A stretch of DNA of 64,000 nt from the NCBI GenBank assembly GCA_963513935.1, contig OY740768.1:18785177-18849176 (forward strand). Direction: 5' to 3'. Shown one piece after another: positions 10,382-23,437 of the stretch. This DNA comes from Aphrophora alni (taxonomy: Eukaryota; Arthropoda; Insecta; Hemiptera; Aphrophoridae). The position numbers were made by a program, and so were the translations under genes. The notes under the pieces were generated by a model. It saw nothing but the letters and a program-made list of their open reading frames with translations, ran no database searches and was not told where the DNA came from. Numbering within the stretch: the first letter of the stretch is position 1; each line of letters begins with the position of its first letter.

Positions 10382-13300
10382 CTTGTAAAGTTCTACTAAA
10401 TTCTAAATAATAACAAACTAAACTTATATACACCCAACATGTGTATATAATCAAATTTATAACAAGTGAATAACCAAACACCAAGAAGTACAAAACTTGA
10501 CTGAGACTAAGCATTTATTTCATTTATAAGTGAAACAGCACAGCTGATTTGACAACACAGACAGGACGAAAGAAATCTGTCTGTATCAACGATCAACAGA
10601 TTCCGCGCATTGTGTTCTTCCTTTGATATCAATAGATTCCGCATTCTGTATTTCCGTTATCTAGCACGCACTGCAATACGTGAGCAATCAATATCTGATA
10701 TCTTACGTTGTTTACAGTTCAGTTAACTGTCCTTCCTTATCATTATGGCACCAACTTTACTTTTGTTTAACACTAACAATATTCCTTTTTTTCGTGTACA
10801 TGTTCATTTTAAGATTAAAGTGTATTAAAATACCGTATATATCAGTAACAAAAATTACGAATAATCAATAAACATAGAGAAAATTTAATATTAAAAAAAA
10901 AAACTTTCAGAGTGTAATGATACCGTATTTTGAATATATATTTTATATTCAGCCTTTTGTTTAGCATTTTTAATAAATGACTTTAAAATTTTTAATATTA
11001 AGGGATTACGTTTAAAAAATGTTTTAGACTGACTTTTATTATAAAACCGAACTATGAGATTAAAATTTTGTTAACCTTTTAAACAGAACTTTTAGTTCTT
11101 ATATTATTATTATTAATTGTACATTCTACACAAAACCTTACTATTATATTATTAAAATATTAAGATTTTAAGGAAGCTGTCATTGCATAAATAGTGTTAA
11201 ATTGGGCGGTGTACACTATAATAGTGACACACTCCAACTTGATAATCAAAGTTAAAAGCAGCAAATGGATGAAACGAGATAGTGAATTAAAAATATGAGT
11301 AGGCTGAAATGATAGAACTGATGACCAAATAGAGAGTTAACCAGAAGAGCCAAAGCAAGTTGTGCAACACAGCATAGACTAAAATGAAATAATTGAGGCT
11401 ACTCTCTTAACCCAATGATATTTTGTTACATTGTATTGCACAATAAATAATACAACTGGCATAACAAGCCCATGCTTTTTCTTTTCCCCTAAAAGTGCAG
11501 GGAATAATTAAAGCTAGCATGTTCAGTAGATTTCCCTATCCTTCACATGAGTGTGGTTAGACAATTTTTTAGTTTGTATTTCATATGGGGGAAATTGCTA
11601 TAGTAATTATTTTAACTACACTCTTAATTTGTTATAAAGTGATACCACATCTATTTTTCCATAAAGTAATTTAAGAAGTAATATAAAAAAAAAAAAAAAA
11701 TCTTTAAATGGGTAGCCTACTGATCACAGTCCTTGTTTTTCATCTTCTTTTGTTTAGGAGGTAGGCTAATTATTAATTTGTCTATTACTGCAGCTATTGT
11801 TGTAGGTACTTTTTTCCCTTAAGTAAATATATAAGCAGCAATTTATAATATTAAAAAGTTCACAGATACCTACAAAATAACAATTATTGTTAAAAACAAT
11901 GAATAACTATGCTCTTGTGCAAACTTCATTTTCCAGTATAGCATAAAATATTAGGTTTCCAGCTACTAGTATGCGACTTTCAACACTGGATAAATGTAAT
12001 TAGGCTCATAATTGATCAGGTTCTCTGGAACCCACAGCCTAGAATAGTTTCAGAGACCAAGATGAAACTTATAAAAGGATCCATTTTCTTTTAAATAAAA
12101 ACAATTATGATGTAAAATGACACCAAACATAAAATAATAAAAAGTGTGTCTTTAGAAAAATATGTACCAATCCCTTTGTCCATACTGTATAACTTGTCAT
12201 TATTATATCTAAAAGATCTTTTTATTTTACCAGATTATATGGTACTGAATATTATATGATATGGCTAAGATCGGGGAACTGATATCACAATTTTTGAAGA
12301 TTTTAAATTAAGCCTGGGAAATTTTGTAATCATAGTTTTTTTAAAAAAAGGTCTATTTCGTGTTGCACTACATTCTTTTATATTAGTCATATACAAATTG
12401 CACAGAATATAGAGGGTTAACTTTCCTAATTCTGTTTTTAAAATATTCCGGTTTTACTCTTTTTCCTGTTCTTGTAGTTTAAAAAGGAAGTAACTTTAGA
12501 ATCAATTGAAAAGAATTTGTACAAAAATTAATAATAGTTCATACGATTGTCGTCTTAAACATCATTTTTTCTGTTAAATTAATGAAGTAGTAATACAATA
12601 TATAGGAAATGCAACTACAACAACCAGCTCAAGTTGTGTAATTATAGGTTGTCCACTAGTCCAAACTGTAGTGACAAAGTGCATGCCAAACTAACAGAGC
12701 AACATTACTTCCTGATTATAGTGGTGACACGTTGTTTCACTACACTATTAGACATTGACCATATTAGGATAAAACTACAGAGTAATAACCTTAATTTACT
12801 TTTAATAAAATATATAATTTATTTTTGTGTTCACATAATATAATCTTCATTACACTTTATTAAGTACATTAGTGACAACATGCTTTTTCCATCTCCAGAT
12901 AGAACAAAATCCATACTATTTTTATTAAATTGTTTTTCCATTCATTTTAATTTCCACTGCTATTCTACAATTGCACAAATATGTAAAATAATTATTAGAA
13001 GTGTAATTTACAATATCACATTTATAAATTATAAACTAATTTTATAACTAATTACTGCTAAATAAGTACATTACATTTTAAGAAATTAATAAGATCTCTA
13101 CAAACTGTATATGTGCTTAAGAGACTTGAAAATACTACGAATAATAAATTGTTAATAGTAATGAATTATTACAGCACTATTAAATATTTTACTATAATCA
13201 GTGTTTTTATCTTAAATCGTACTGTTTAGAATTTTAAAATACTAGTGGAATAAAATGTTTATAGCTGTAATTAAAGCTAAAATTTGCAGACATTGACTGG

Positions 13301-13419
13301 ATTAGGAGATAAGGTAATAGTCAATAAATAATTTAATAACACAATTGGTTAAAGTTTTAAAAATAAAAATGACACTACTTAAGGATAAAAATTAAAGACT
13401 GCTATTTATAAGTTATGTA
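10382..13419. other. Intergenic AT-rich stretch
   Basis: No exon, RNA gene or classifiable repeat seen. A 17-A run sits near 11684-11700. Confidence 0.45.
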
Positions 13420-13634
13420 TATGAGGTGTGTCTATTTTTTCTTTGTTGTTTAAAGGTGAAAACCTCTTGGTCAACATTGTGTGTCTATTAAATAGCGAAA
13501 CTGTGTTTCTAACTCTTACAAAAAACAGTGAGAATTGATTGTAAGCTCTTTGGCAGAGAACTTGGGTTTTTTGAACATGCATGATAAACATCAACACCCA
13601 TTTTCGGCCATATGTTTTTAAATGGTTACTGAAG

Positions 13635-14305
13635 CATATGAGGAAACTGCAATCTTTGTGTTTGAGTGACACAAAAATTTATTGAAGGATGTCGTAACAT
13701 TAAAGATGATTAATACCCTGAATGAACTACGACTTCAAGAAATGAAGAAAATGTACACACAGTCAGTCAGATTGTTCTACAAGATTGCTAACTCAGTGTC
13801 TGAATAATAGCTGAAGCCATGAAATTAATGAAGATACTGTGTCAAAAATTTTGTATAATTCTCAACATGAAAAAAATTTGTACCAAGTTCTTAGGATTCT
13901 CATAGTATAGTAAAAAGTAAGTCTCAAAAAAAATTGCGGTGACTTTTGCAGGAAGTTATTATTGAACCTAACCTTTTTCAAAAAATCATCACTTGTATAC
14001 CTGGATCTTACATTACAATCCTGAGATGAAATACTAGAAAGCACTGTTACCACCAAGAATGAAAAAGCTTGTTACGAAAGTCCACATTCAAAACCACGTT
14101 TATTATTTTTTTTATATCAAGGGTATAAATTTGGAAACGTGGGTTCCTGAAGGCACAACAGTGAACCAGCAATATTGCAAAGAAGGTTTGACAAAGCTGA
14201 GAGAATTAGAAAAAAAATTATCAGAACTGTGGATTCATTCTTTATCAAAAAATATCCTTCTTCACTTGTGTAAAACATTTTTTGGTTAAGAACAAACTGG
14301 AACAT
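13635..14305 (+). pseudogene. Mariner transposase, N-terminal and central part
   Basis: Across frames the plus strand shows a mariner second helix-turn-helix region (EGCRNIKDD, then TSRNEENVHTVSQIVLQD), then KKICTKF, TWILHYNPEMKY with a degraded first Asp region, WVPEGTTVNQQYCKE and LTKLRE..KKLSELW. This is the order of Mos1-type transposases. Several frameshifts and stops interrupt it. Similarity fades after about 14305, where the inserted segment begins. Confidence 0.75.
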
Positions 14306-16496
14306 ATTTAGTAAATTGTAATGGACTGAAAATAGGCGAATAATTAGAGTTAACATATTTCTGGCAGAAATAGTGGCTTTAAAGTCATTATTGATTAATT
14401 ATTTTTAAATAAAAAAGATACTAGAAAATAATTTTGAAAAGTAAATCCAGAAATGTATTAAACAGATAAAGGTACATAAGTGGGTAAAATTTCATCAAAA
14501 TATCAATTATAGTTTAAGAGATGTGGTAAATTAAAGTTTAAATTCATTAAAACCAGAATTTCAGTAAATAGGTACTAAATAGCAATAGGAAAGTAATTAT
14601 ATTAAAGAAATTGTTACATTATGATAAGAAGAGACAAAGTTAATATATTGACAAAATGGGGGAGTTTTTACAAATAAACAAAACTACTAAAAAAGTGTGA
14701 ACTTTAGAGATGAATAAATAAGAAAATAATCAATGTACAAGTAAACTGCAAACAGACATTTTCAAATTAGAATAAAGTGAACTGAAAAGAAAAAAGAAAT
14801 TTTTAAAACTGTGAACAATTCAAAAGTAAAATTAGAAAGACAATGGATTACGTAAAAGGGTGATAACTGAGGAAGTTCCTGTCGGACAACAATGATTTGA
14901 GTTCGTACGAAATCACAAGACCAAGAAGAACAAAACTACAAAAACTAGATCAAAATCGGTGGAACCATTCAAAAGTTATAAACATTTTGGGAGAAATTAA
15001 ACAAATCTGCCAAAGAAAAGGAAAATACCACATCGAGCAGAACTATTTCGACTAGGATCTGTGATGTCAGGAGGATAAGCCCTGCCTCGAAAACATATGA
15101 AAAATAAAAACTAAGTATTGTAATTAATTATATAATTAATAATAAAGAATCGTAAATGAAGGAAAATGATTACATAATGATAGAAAAAGAATTCAGAAAA
15201 GATAGGTAAATTTGAGAAAATAACCAGTTTAAAAAAATTGATAAAAAAGAGAGGGAAAATTAATTGATAGAAACCAACAAAGTTGGTAGACATAATTCTG
15301 GATTTTTGGAAAGACAAAAAAAAAAAAATGAAAGGAATATGGGAAGATCTCAGTATCACTTCTTCTCAAGATCTAAGCAGAAAAGGTGTAGTTGATGCGT
15401 CAATTATTAAGAAAAAATAACTTGCTTGAATAGTATGTTTAAAATTTACATGAAATTCATAGTGTTAAATAAAGTCGGTAAAATTTAATGTTTTCAATGA
15501 TAAGTAAAAAGTATTAACTACACCGATTCAAATTTACAATAACTAAAAATGAGAAATTATATATTAAAATTGAAGGACTAATAGGAGTGATCTATAGCAA
15601 CAAACGTGAATTGATTTTGCACTACGATTAACAGAAGCATCTTTATAACTTTATTGAGTATAACATCATGTGATCCACCTATCATTAGGAACCTTCAAAC
15701 ATCTCAGGAACTGGATTCATATCAGATTTATCCGAGGAGAGTTGAACGGAGCCGAAGTCATCTATAATCGTACAAGATACTAATACAATTTTCAAGGAAA
15801 ACTATACAAATATCAAAATTACATATAAAATTTTGGGGGAAACAGTTTTAAAATTAAATTATTTTTTTTTAATCTATAAAGCTTGCTTGGGTCATAATAA
15901 ATAATACAAAATAATTTTTTGTTTATTACTGTAGTATTAAAATTTGCTAAAGTTAAGTTAAGACAGAAAGATATTTCGATCTGAATTTTTGTCTAACTAA
16001 TGTATGTAAGAAAATCATCAAAGGGAAAAAAATTAAATTATTTTGAAAGAATAAATATTTAGTTGTTGAAAGTTAAACAAACTGGGCTTAATTTCATGTA
16101 TCGTATAATACCTTATATATGTTTTCGGGTGGTGATTTATAAGTATCTACATTTAAAAATTAAATATGTATGATATAAAATATTATTGAAATATATGAAC
16201 AATAGAATTCAAAAAAACTTATCTCTTTCAAAAGTCATGGCTCGAGAGAGGCATTAGAGTACACACATAAAGTAACCAAACTTGAGCCAGTTAATAAAAA
16301 ATAATAATAATAAAAATAAATAAAATTAGAAATCTAAAAATTGAAAAATCAAATAAATAAATCCTCAGAAGGATTAGTATTATTCTTAACCAAGACACCC
16401 TGAGGTCCGGCATTAAGATCGAGACAATTTGAATAAGAGGGCAAGGTAAAAAAACTATACTCAAACATCAGATAAAACACAATTTGTTGAAAGGTC
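14306..16496. other. Segment inserted inside the mariner relic
   Basis: About 2.1 kb, extremely AT-rich, without a convincing open frame. A slightly GC-richer part at 14840-15100 includes GGTGGAACCATTCAAAAGTT, a type of phrase seen in insect dispersed repeats. I found no terminal repeats that would identify the inserted element. Confidence 0.4.
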
Positions 16497-16710
16497 TGTG
16501 GCAGCATATGATTAATTTTATTTTCTCTTAAGTGAAATCATTGCTAAAAGGAACACATTTTGAGTCAGTAGTTGATATTAAGAAGAAAATGGCAGATGTA
16601 TTAGAACAGCTGGCAGAAACTTATCTGCTCTATGCCTTCGAACACTGAAAAACAAGACTGGATCAGTATATAAGTGCAAAAGAGGACTATATGGAAGAGG
16701 ATAACCCTTA
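16497..16710 (+). pseudogene. Mariner transposase, C-terminal part
   Basis: Reads AAYD..FYFL (the region of the third catalytic Asp), then VKSLLKGTHFESVVDIKKKM, LEQLAE and DQYISAKEDYMEEDN, matching the end of Mos1-like transposases. It resumes the frame lost at 14305 and lies about 70 bp before the right inverted end. Confidence 0.75.
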
Positions 16711-16777
16711 GAATTGTGACACATAAAAAAAGGTGAATTATTGAATTAGTCTCATTATTTAATAGACACCTCGTATA

Positions 16778-17230
16778 TTACAATATTTAAACAATAAGAT
16801 CAGCTTTATTCATTTGATTTTAAATTATATAAATTTCCACATAAAACTAGTTCTTCGTTAAATATTTTAACGTAATTTGATCTTTAAAGAATTACTCTAA
16901 GAACTTGTAAAAGAGTGTTATACATGAAAACGCTACAAATGAAACTATTTAATTTGATGCTCTACTCAAATTTGTCAAAAAACAAAATTGTAAGAAAATG
17001 TTACATACTATTTTTTGTGTAGCATAAGTGGAAATTAATAATTCTTATTATTTCTCTAGTATGTGGTCTACAACATTATAGATACATGCCAAATTTCAAA
17101 ATTATATGAAAGGTTTGGATACAATTTCTTAAGGATTAAAAAAAAATCCATGTTCAGCTATAATTAAAGAACTAAGCTAATGAAAGATGCAAGTAGAGGT
17201 CAAACAAGTTGCTTGTACAAGCAAATTACT
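16778..17230. other. No recognised feature
   Basis: AT-rich intergenic DNA. Confidence 0.4.
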
Positions 17231-17345
17231 AACTGAGTTCTTGAGGCGGCAAAAGACCTTTAGGTCGACGCCGGTGAGGCCTCTGATGGAGGTTATCACA
17301 GCCCAGTTATTAAAAAAAAAAAAAAAAAAAAAAAACTGAGTTCTT
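17231..17345 (+). mobile_element. Very short retroposed insertion with poly(A) and target duplication
   Basis: A 12 bp sequence AACTGAGTTCTT occurs at 17231-17242 and again at 17334-17345. Between the copies lie about 69 bp of unusually GC-rich sequence (starting GAGGCGGCAAAAGACC) and then a run of about 22 A. Target duplication plus poly(A) is the signature of target-primed reverse transcription, so this is the 3' tip of a 5'-truncated LINE or a SINE. The intact duplication and pure A run indicate a recent event. Confidence 0.85.
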
Positions 17346-18218
17346 TTGGAGTTTTTAATTACTACTAAACTAACAAAACATTAAAAAAATTTCTCACGGA
17401 TAAAAATCTTCATGGAAACTATCAATTTATGAAAACAATTTACAACTATTGAAATAAGTTGTAAACGATTTATATCATATAATAAAAATACTTTAATTTC
17501 ATTCTGTTCTTAGTAATACAATGTTCCATCAAAGTTACTTTACACTTTATAAAGTAGATGGAATTTTAAAAACATACCGTAATTGGCTCTTTAATAGGAG
17601 TGATACCAATTGCTAAAGTAATCATGTGTTATATCTTTTGATAATATTTAAGTTTTACATTATATTAAGGTTTGTAAAAGAACTTTAAAACATCTTAAAT
17701 GGAATTATTATGGATTTAATAAAATGAAAAGCGATTTTTGATAATGAATTTAGAAGAGAGTACATTTCTTTATTGTAAATATAACTTCCGTTTTCTAGGT
17801 CTTGATTCGAAGTTATTTTTAAGGTTTCTGTTAATTTTAATTTTTGACAGTGACGTTAGAAACAAAAATAACACAAATCGGTAAATTTATGGACATCATA
17901 CAAATATTTAAACAAAAAATTAAAGATATTAACTTAACATTGCATTGTTAGTAACTAATATAAGCCAACAAGATAACCAAGTGTGGCCTAATATATATTT
18001 TTATAAATAAAAACATCAGCATCAAGAGATGTCATAACACCTTGGAAGTAGTGTTTCATACAGTATTAGTTTCACATCACTTTTAACATCAATTGTGATA
18101 AATAAAAAGTTTATATGCAAATTGGTATCATTAAAATACATTTAAAAAAAGGGAATAAGTTTTACTTTTACAGTATAACAAACAAACAGAACACAATTCT
18201 CACAAAAAATACGCCTAA
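17346..18218. other. No recognised feature
   Basis: AT-rich DNA. The last part may belong to the same repeat as the hammerhead-like motif. Confidence 0.35.
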
Positions 18219-18263
18219 GTATCAGACACGTTTCAACGACACGGTCGTCTTCTTCAGTGATAC
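18219..18263 (-). ncRNA. Hammerhead-ribozyme-like motif, probably Penelope-type repeat end
   Basis: On the minus strand the order is GTATCA, CTGAAGA, a 5 bp stem ACGAC/GTCGT with loop CGT, GAAA, CGTGTC, TGATAC. This supplies the conserved CUGANGA and GAAA boxes and a GUC cleavage triplet. A perfect 6 bp stem I (GTATCA/TGATAC) sits exactly where it should. Deviations are one extra A before stem II and a minimal stem III of two pairs with a two-base loop. Penelope-like retroelements are known to carry hammerheads with very short stem III, and a Penelope relic lies at 61687-62458. Activity is untested. Confidence 0.45.
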
Positions 18264-18719
18264 ACGAGCTACTCAAACTATAACTATAACTCCAAGTCAT
18301 TAAAAAAACCAATGGAAGAATCCAAATTTTACAGTTTGTTTAATAACCATGTTATATTCAGTTTTAAATTCAGCACTATAATTATTTATATTACAGAAAA
18401 TTTATCAATTTGTTTTTATTTAAATATGGATTATTTCAAAATTTTTAAACTTGAATTTTTATTAAGACATCCAAATATTATTTTCCTCATATCAAGACCT
18501 GGCTACAAATATTTCAAAACTTTTTGATTCTAAATGTCTTTTGGTTCTAATTTTCTAATACTGTTGAAGAAAATCTAATTTGCTTCTCTGTTTTTTCTAT
18601 TTGCTTATCACTGTCTAGTGCTTTGCAGACCAGAAGCCGACTTTTGTTAATTTTGCTGTCAGATCGTCCTCCATCCAACAATCAGAAAGTTGCAAACCTG
18701 TATTTTTAAATAGACTAAT

Positions 18720-19270
18720 TATTGTGTGTTACAGTATATAAAAAAATTGTTGTGAAAGATTTAGCCGAAATCAACCGTCGAAATTAAATAGTAACTGCGT
18801 CGTTTTGTACAAGTATTTATTAATAATATTCTAAGTATAATTAAAAGATAATCGTCGTTTATAAGTTAAAAGAGTCGTCGTCATAAAAGTGTGTGAGTAA
18901 TAGCGTCATTCTACAAGTGTTTGAACAGGAATAATCATCGAATAAATTAAAAAGGAATCGTCGTCACAAAAGTGTGTGAAAATAAAAGTGTATGAAGAAA
19001 AGAAGATTCGTCGAAAAGATTAAGGCAAATCAATCCGTCTACGCGGGAACCACGTTCAAGGAACCAGGAACACTGGAGCTGTAATAGAACTTCAGAGTTG
19101 AAGTGTACAAATTAATGGACAATTTCAATTAAACAAACTACCACCAAATTCTATTTTATATTAAGTAAATTATATTCACCAAAGAACCTAACGAACCCGT
19201 AAAGAGAATGTAAATTAAATTAATAAATAATAAATTTCAGTTAGCCGGAGCATTTTATCAAAATAATTAA
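18720..19270 (+). repeat. Possible LTR-type repeat relic
   Basis: A CG-containing, purine-rich tract with internal near-duplicates of GTCGTCATAAAAGTGTGTGA (about 18873 and 18960), followed by AAAGAACCTAACGAACCCG and TTAGCCGGAGC at about 19241. The layout resembles the tract at 6540-7170. No protein domains or paired LTR were found. Confidence 0.3.
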
Positions 19271-20033
19271 AAGTAAAAAAATTCTGATGCACTCTTATTT
19301 CTTTATTTTAGATTAAGACATTGTAGAATAAGTAGTAGATTAAGATGTTAATTGTATAATTATTAAGTGCATCAAATTTGAACGATAATTTTTTTTATTG
19401 TAAATGATTTTTAAACTTTAAATTTTACAATTAAAGAAAGAGTTAAAACCTACAGGTGTCAAAGTATTTATTTTATTAACATTGGCATGAATAACTTGCG
19501 TAAAAACAAATATTAAAGATTTGTTATAATATTGAGCAACAATTGTGGAAAGTTTAATCAATAAATTAAAGAAACACACTTTTTTTTACATAAGAACACT
19601 ACATTTCAACAACTAAATATTCATCTTCAATTACTCACAAAATCATAGAATACAAATTTCAATATCATTGAGCTTGCATATTTGTGAACAAATTAGTTTA
19701 TTTCACTTATTTACTCTTTATTACCAATTAAAGCATTCTTTCACATAATTAGATAACTATACATACTTCTGTAATAATTAAGATATGTTTAATATAGTTT
19801 TAGTTCAATCACATGCAAAAACGAAGAAAGTTTTTAATATGAACCATTTTAGGACAGCAACATATTTTTGAGGAAAAAGTTAATTTGACTAATTTCAATC
19901 GTTTTACAAAAATAAAACTTTTACATGTGTATAAATCACATTATTGTATAACTACATTTTTTAAGATTTTAGGAAAAAAATTGTTTACAGTGAAACGGTG
20001 GGAAACTTAAGCAAAATTTTACTGTGGGAAGTA

Positions 20034-20035
<2 letters not shown>

Positions 20036-20066
<31 letters not shown>
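20036..20066 (+). repeat. Poly(T) run of 31
   Basis: Homopolymer followed by CCCCCAG. It may be the tail of a minus-strand retroposed copy, but no target duplication was recognised. Confidence 0.8.
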
Positions 20067-20559
20067 CCCCCAGTATATGTTTTGCATATGGAAACAAATT
20101 TTGGGTTTGCTAGACACATAAACAAATAGATTAATAACTTTGTGTACTATGTGAAATGCGTAAATTCTGGTTAAGGCTCACTTACCACTAAACTCTATAA
20201 ACATACGTAAATAAGAACTTAAAGCTTCGACCTATACTAAAAAAGATGAGAGATTTCAGTTATTAGACAGTAAACAGAATAAAGATGTTGTCACATCTTA
20301 CTTATAAAACTTTAGCCTCGAGCATTTGCTGGAAGAAAGGAGATTTGTCCTCACTAGTCAAGAATTCATGAAACGCACAAGTATGCATTTTTCAAAGTAT
20401 AGTTATTTTTACAAATTAAAAATGATTTTTAGTACATACAGTATTAATTAAATAGGAACTACAAATAAATTTTTCTGACCATAAATTTGAATTTACAGTA
20501 AGATATGTAAATTGTGTCTGTAAGTGGAAGTAACTAATTATTATTAAGTTTATGTGTTT

Positions 20560-20579
20560 AAAAAAAAAAAAAAAAAAAA
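20560..20579 (+). repeat. Poly(A) run of 20
   Basis: Homopolymer followed by CAATAAAG. No clear retroposed body. Confidence 0.8.
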
Positions 20580-22693
20580 CAATAAAGAAATATATAATGG
20601 AGGAATAAAATCAATATTAATCTAACAAACATATGAATATGAGTTGTAAACTGGTCTGACAGTAGCAGCAATTAACAACAGAATGATTATTACATTTTTC
20701 ATGTCTTTTTGTAATAGGTGGAAAATTTCATAGACATTTGGAAGTGCTGTGTTGATCATTCTATTTAAAATTATACTTTCTCAAGTTGCATTGCACAACC
20801 GTGTTAAAAATAAAACCCTTTATAAATTTGAAACCTCTGAACCATTTTTAATAAAATATTTCAATTCTAAATAATGTTTTAATTATGTACCCACTTTGAA
20901 ATTGATTAAATGTATTTTGTTTGAACTAATTTTAGGTGAACTAAAATCTGACCGGATAATAAAATAAATAGGAAATAAAACTGTATGAAATTCGGATTAG
21001 CAGTTCTTAAGTTGTAAGCGGATAAACAGACAAAGAGATGTTGCATTTTATAAATGTACATATACGAGATATTTTTAATTCATGTAACATAAGCTATGAG
21101 GCGAAGAGTATTGTTATGGAAAGGACATGGAGGGGGAATTATTGCAAATTAATTCCCAGTGCTACAAATATAAACATTGCATTTTGTTTTTATTAAAAAA
21201 AAAAAAAAAAAGTTAGAATTAATATAGTAAAATAACAATAATAAACAATTATAATCGGTACCAACTATTTAATCGTATGTAGTCACTGAAATTTCAAAAT
21301 ATACTGGAAAATATAGATTTCCAATTTAACAAAAAACATTCAACCGGAATTAGCCTTTAAATCATATATCAACCATGTCACTGACAAAATATATGTTATC
21401 ACTGAAAATTTAAAGAAAATGTGCAAAATATGCCAAAAACTCTGGAATTTCTATTAAAAAAAAATTGAATATAACTGTGGATCTACTATACCAATTTAAA
21501 AAAAATTTAAATTAGAATTAGTGTTCAAAACATATACCAACATTATCACTGACAAAATATATGTTGCCTCAAAAATTTTAAGAAAATCCATGAAATATAT
21601 TGAAAATTTTGGTTTTCATATTACCCATACATATAAATATATTATAACTTGGGATATTTGATATAACTACTGAATCAATTTGAATGAACCAAAGACTAAA
21701 TCTGACCAGATTTCATACCTAAGAATAAGGTACATGAAAATTGGATCAGCTATATATTGGTTGTTCGAGTTATAAGCTTAGAGGCAGGTGTGTTTAAATA
21801 GAGAGATATTAAAAAATATATTAATTTTAATTCATTGTGGAAGATGTAGATCCAATTCGCCAATTCTGATGTTTCTGTCGCAAATTATGTTGAATGTGTT
21901 TGTGTTTTGTTGAACTTATAATTTAGGATAATATTAAAATTTTTAGTTTATTACCTTTATAAGTAATGTACTAAAAATACGTATTACTATCTAAAATTTA
22001 TTTATAAATAAATAACAGAACTACTATGGCATTTTCATCAGATTCATCTAAAAGTAGGCAGTCCTAAAGTACATTCTAAGTGGATGTGTCTTGATATAAT
22101 CGTCCCAATTATTGAGCACCCTTCTATTGTTAAGTATATTAAAAATCATATAAATAATTTATAGTATGTCACTCACTATTATTATTATGTATGGTAATTA
22201 TTCTATACAGTCGATAAAACTCCTAGGGCAAATTAGCTGATATAAATGAGTGAGTCGAGACGAAATTTAAATATGAAAACCAATGGGGTTCACGAGGGCT
22301 GTAACCTCCATGACCTAAGTTAGAGTAGGCCATTTTAAAAGTAAAAACAATTTCTAGGCCTGTTAAAATCAATTCACATATATGAATGGGGCAAATAGAG
22401 GTCGTATTTATTTAAAGAAGTCATGTTGAAAAAGAAAATCGATGAACATATTTTTCAAAGAAATATTATGCAGGTAAATAATATAAATCTGATTCTGGGA
22501 CAAAATTACATAAAATTGTGTAAAACATTGAATGTAAATTTTTTTTCTCCTTAATCTACTTAACAGGTTTTGTTCCTATAAACAGGAAATTGAGCTAAAA
22601 TATTGTTATAAATATAACACTAAATTAATGCTTTGGTATATTATTACTATTAGGTACTTTTTCTTAAATTGTAGAATGTTCCAGGAACTTAAT

Positions 22694-22940
22694 CTATTTC
22701 TTTTCACTACTGAAATCAAAATCACTACTATCATCGTTAATATTTTGTCCTGCTCCTAAGTTGATAGAGTCAGAATCTGAATCAAGTACTTTATGTAAAC
22801 TTGTTTGTTTTTTTGTCGGCTTCTGGAAATCTTTTGAAGCAACCACAGGAAGTGGAGAGGTATCTGAAACATCTTGCTGTTGAACTGGATACTCCTCTTG
22901 TTGATCAAATCTTTGATCTAACTCTTCTTGGTTAGGAGCG
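22694..22940 (-). CDS. Exon 6 (last) of large coiled-coil/Tyr-Gln-repeat gene
   Basis: The minus strand has a good acceptor (TTCACCCCAG) before 22940. The exon then supplies the last base of a split Ser codon and 81 further residues to a TAG at 22694-22696. It is polar and Gln/Glu-rich (QEELDQRFDQQEEYPVQQQD) and ends in an acidic, Ser/Asp/Phe-rich tip, DDSSDFDFSSEKK. Its phase fits the two leftover bases of exon 5. Residues are about 1549-1630 of the deduced protein. The SDFDF-type tip looks like a short linear binding motif, but that is inference. Confidence 0.85.
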
Positions 22941-23437
22941 CTGGGGTGAACAAATAACGTAACAGTAAATAAACAAATAAATCAAAGATGTAGTACAACT
23001 TTTTTTTAAACATATTGTAAAAATAAATTTATTATTAATACTTATTACTGTTCTTCAATATTTGCTAACAAGTATTTGGTCATGAAACGTAATATTTACT
23101 CAAAATTCCAGGTTAAATTTGGGCGTTCAATATCCAAAATTTATTTTTGTTGACATAATGTGGGTCTTGAGAGTCCTTCAAAGCTAGTGATCTCCAAAAG
23201 CTTTAATTACTCAGGTTAGGGTCATTTTGTCTGGATCATGAGCTTAAATCAGGTCTGGATCTCAGGTGGGTGATGCTCTTGACAGGGAGGCCTCTACGGT
23301 GGGGAGAAATGACAGAATGGTGTACCATTTAGACAGGATCCTATCAGCCTTTCTGTATTGCAATGCAGTGGTGCTGCTCATAAAAATAGAAAGCACAACA
23401 ATGGAGGAAGGGGGAAAGGGGTGGCAGAGGTAGAGGG

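Larger units (their letters stand above)
13420..16777 (+). mobile_element. Mos1-like mariner element split by a 2 kb insertion
   Basis: The left end TATGAGGTGTGTCTATT (about 13420) and right end AATAGACACCTCGTATA (16761-16777) are inverted copies, both beside TA. The two halves of one mariner transposase lie in order inside, separated by about 2.1 kb with no transposase similarity. The element is dead. Confidence 0.75.
19271..22693. other. Intergenic region downstream of the large minus-strand gene
   Basis: Only simple runs and phrases typical of dispersed insect repeats (for example AGTTGTAAGCGGATAAACAG near 21011) are seen. The 3' untranslated part of the minus-strand gene should lie just below 22694, but I cannot place its poly(A) site. 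Confidence 0.4.
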
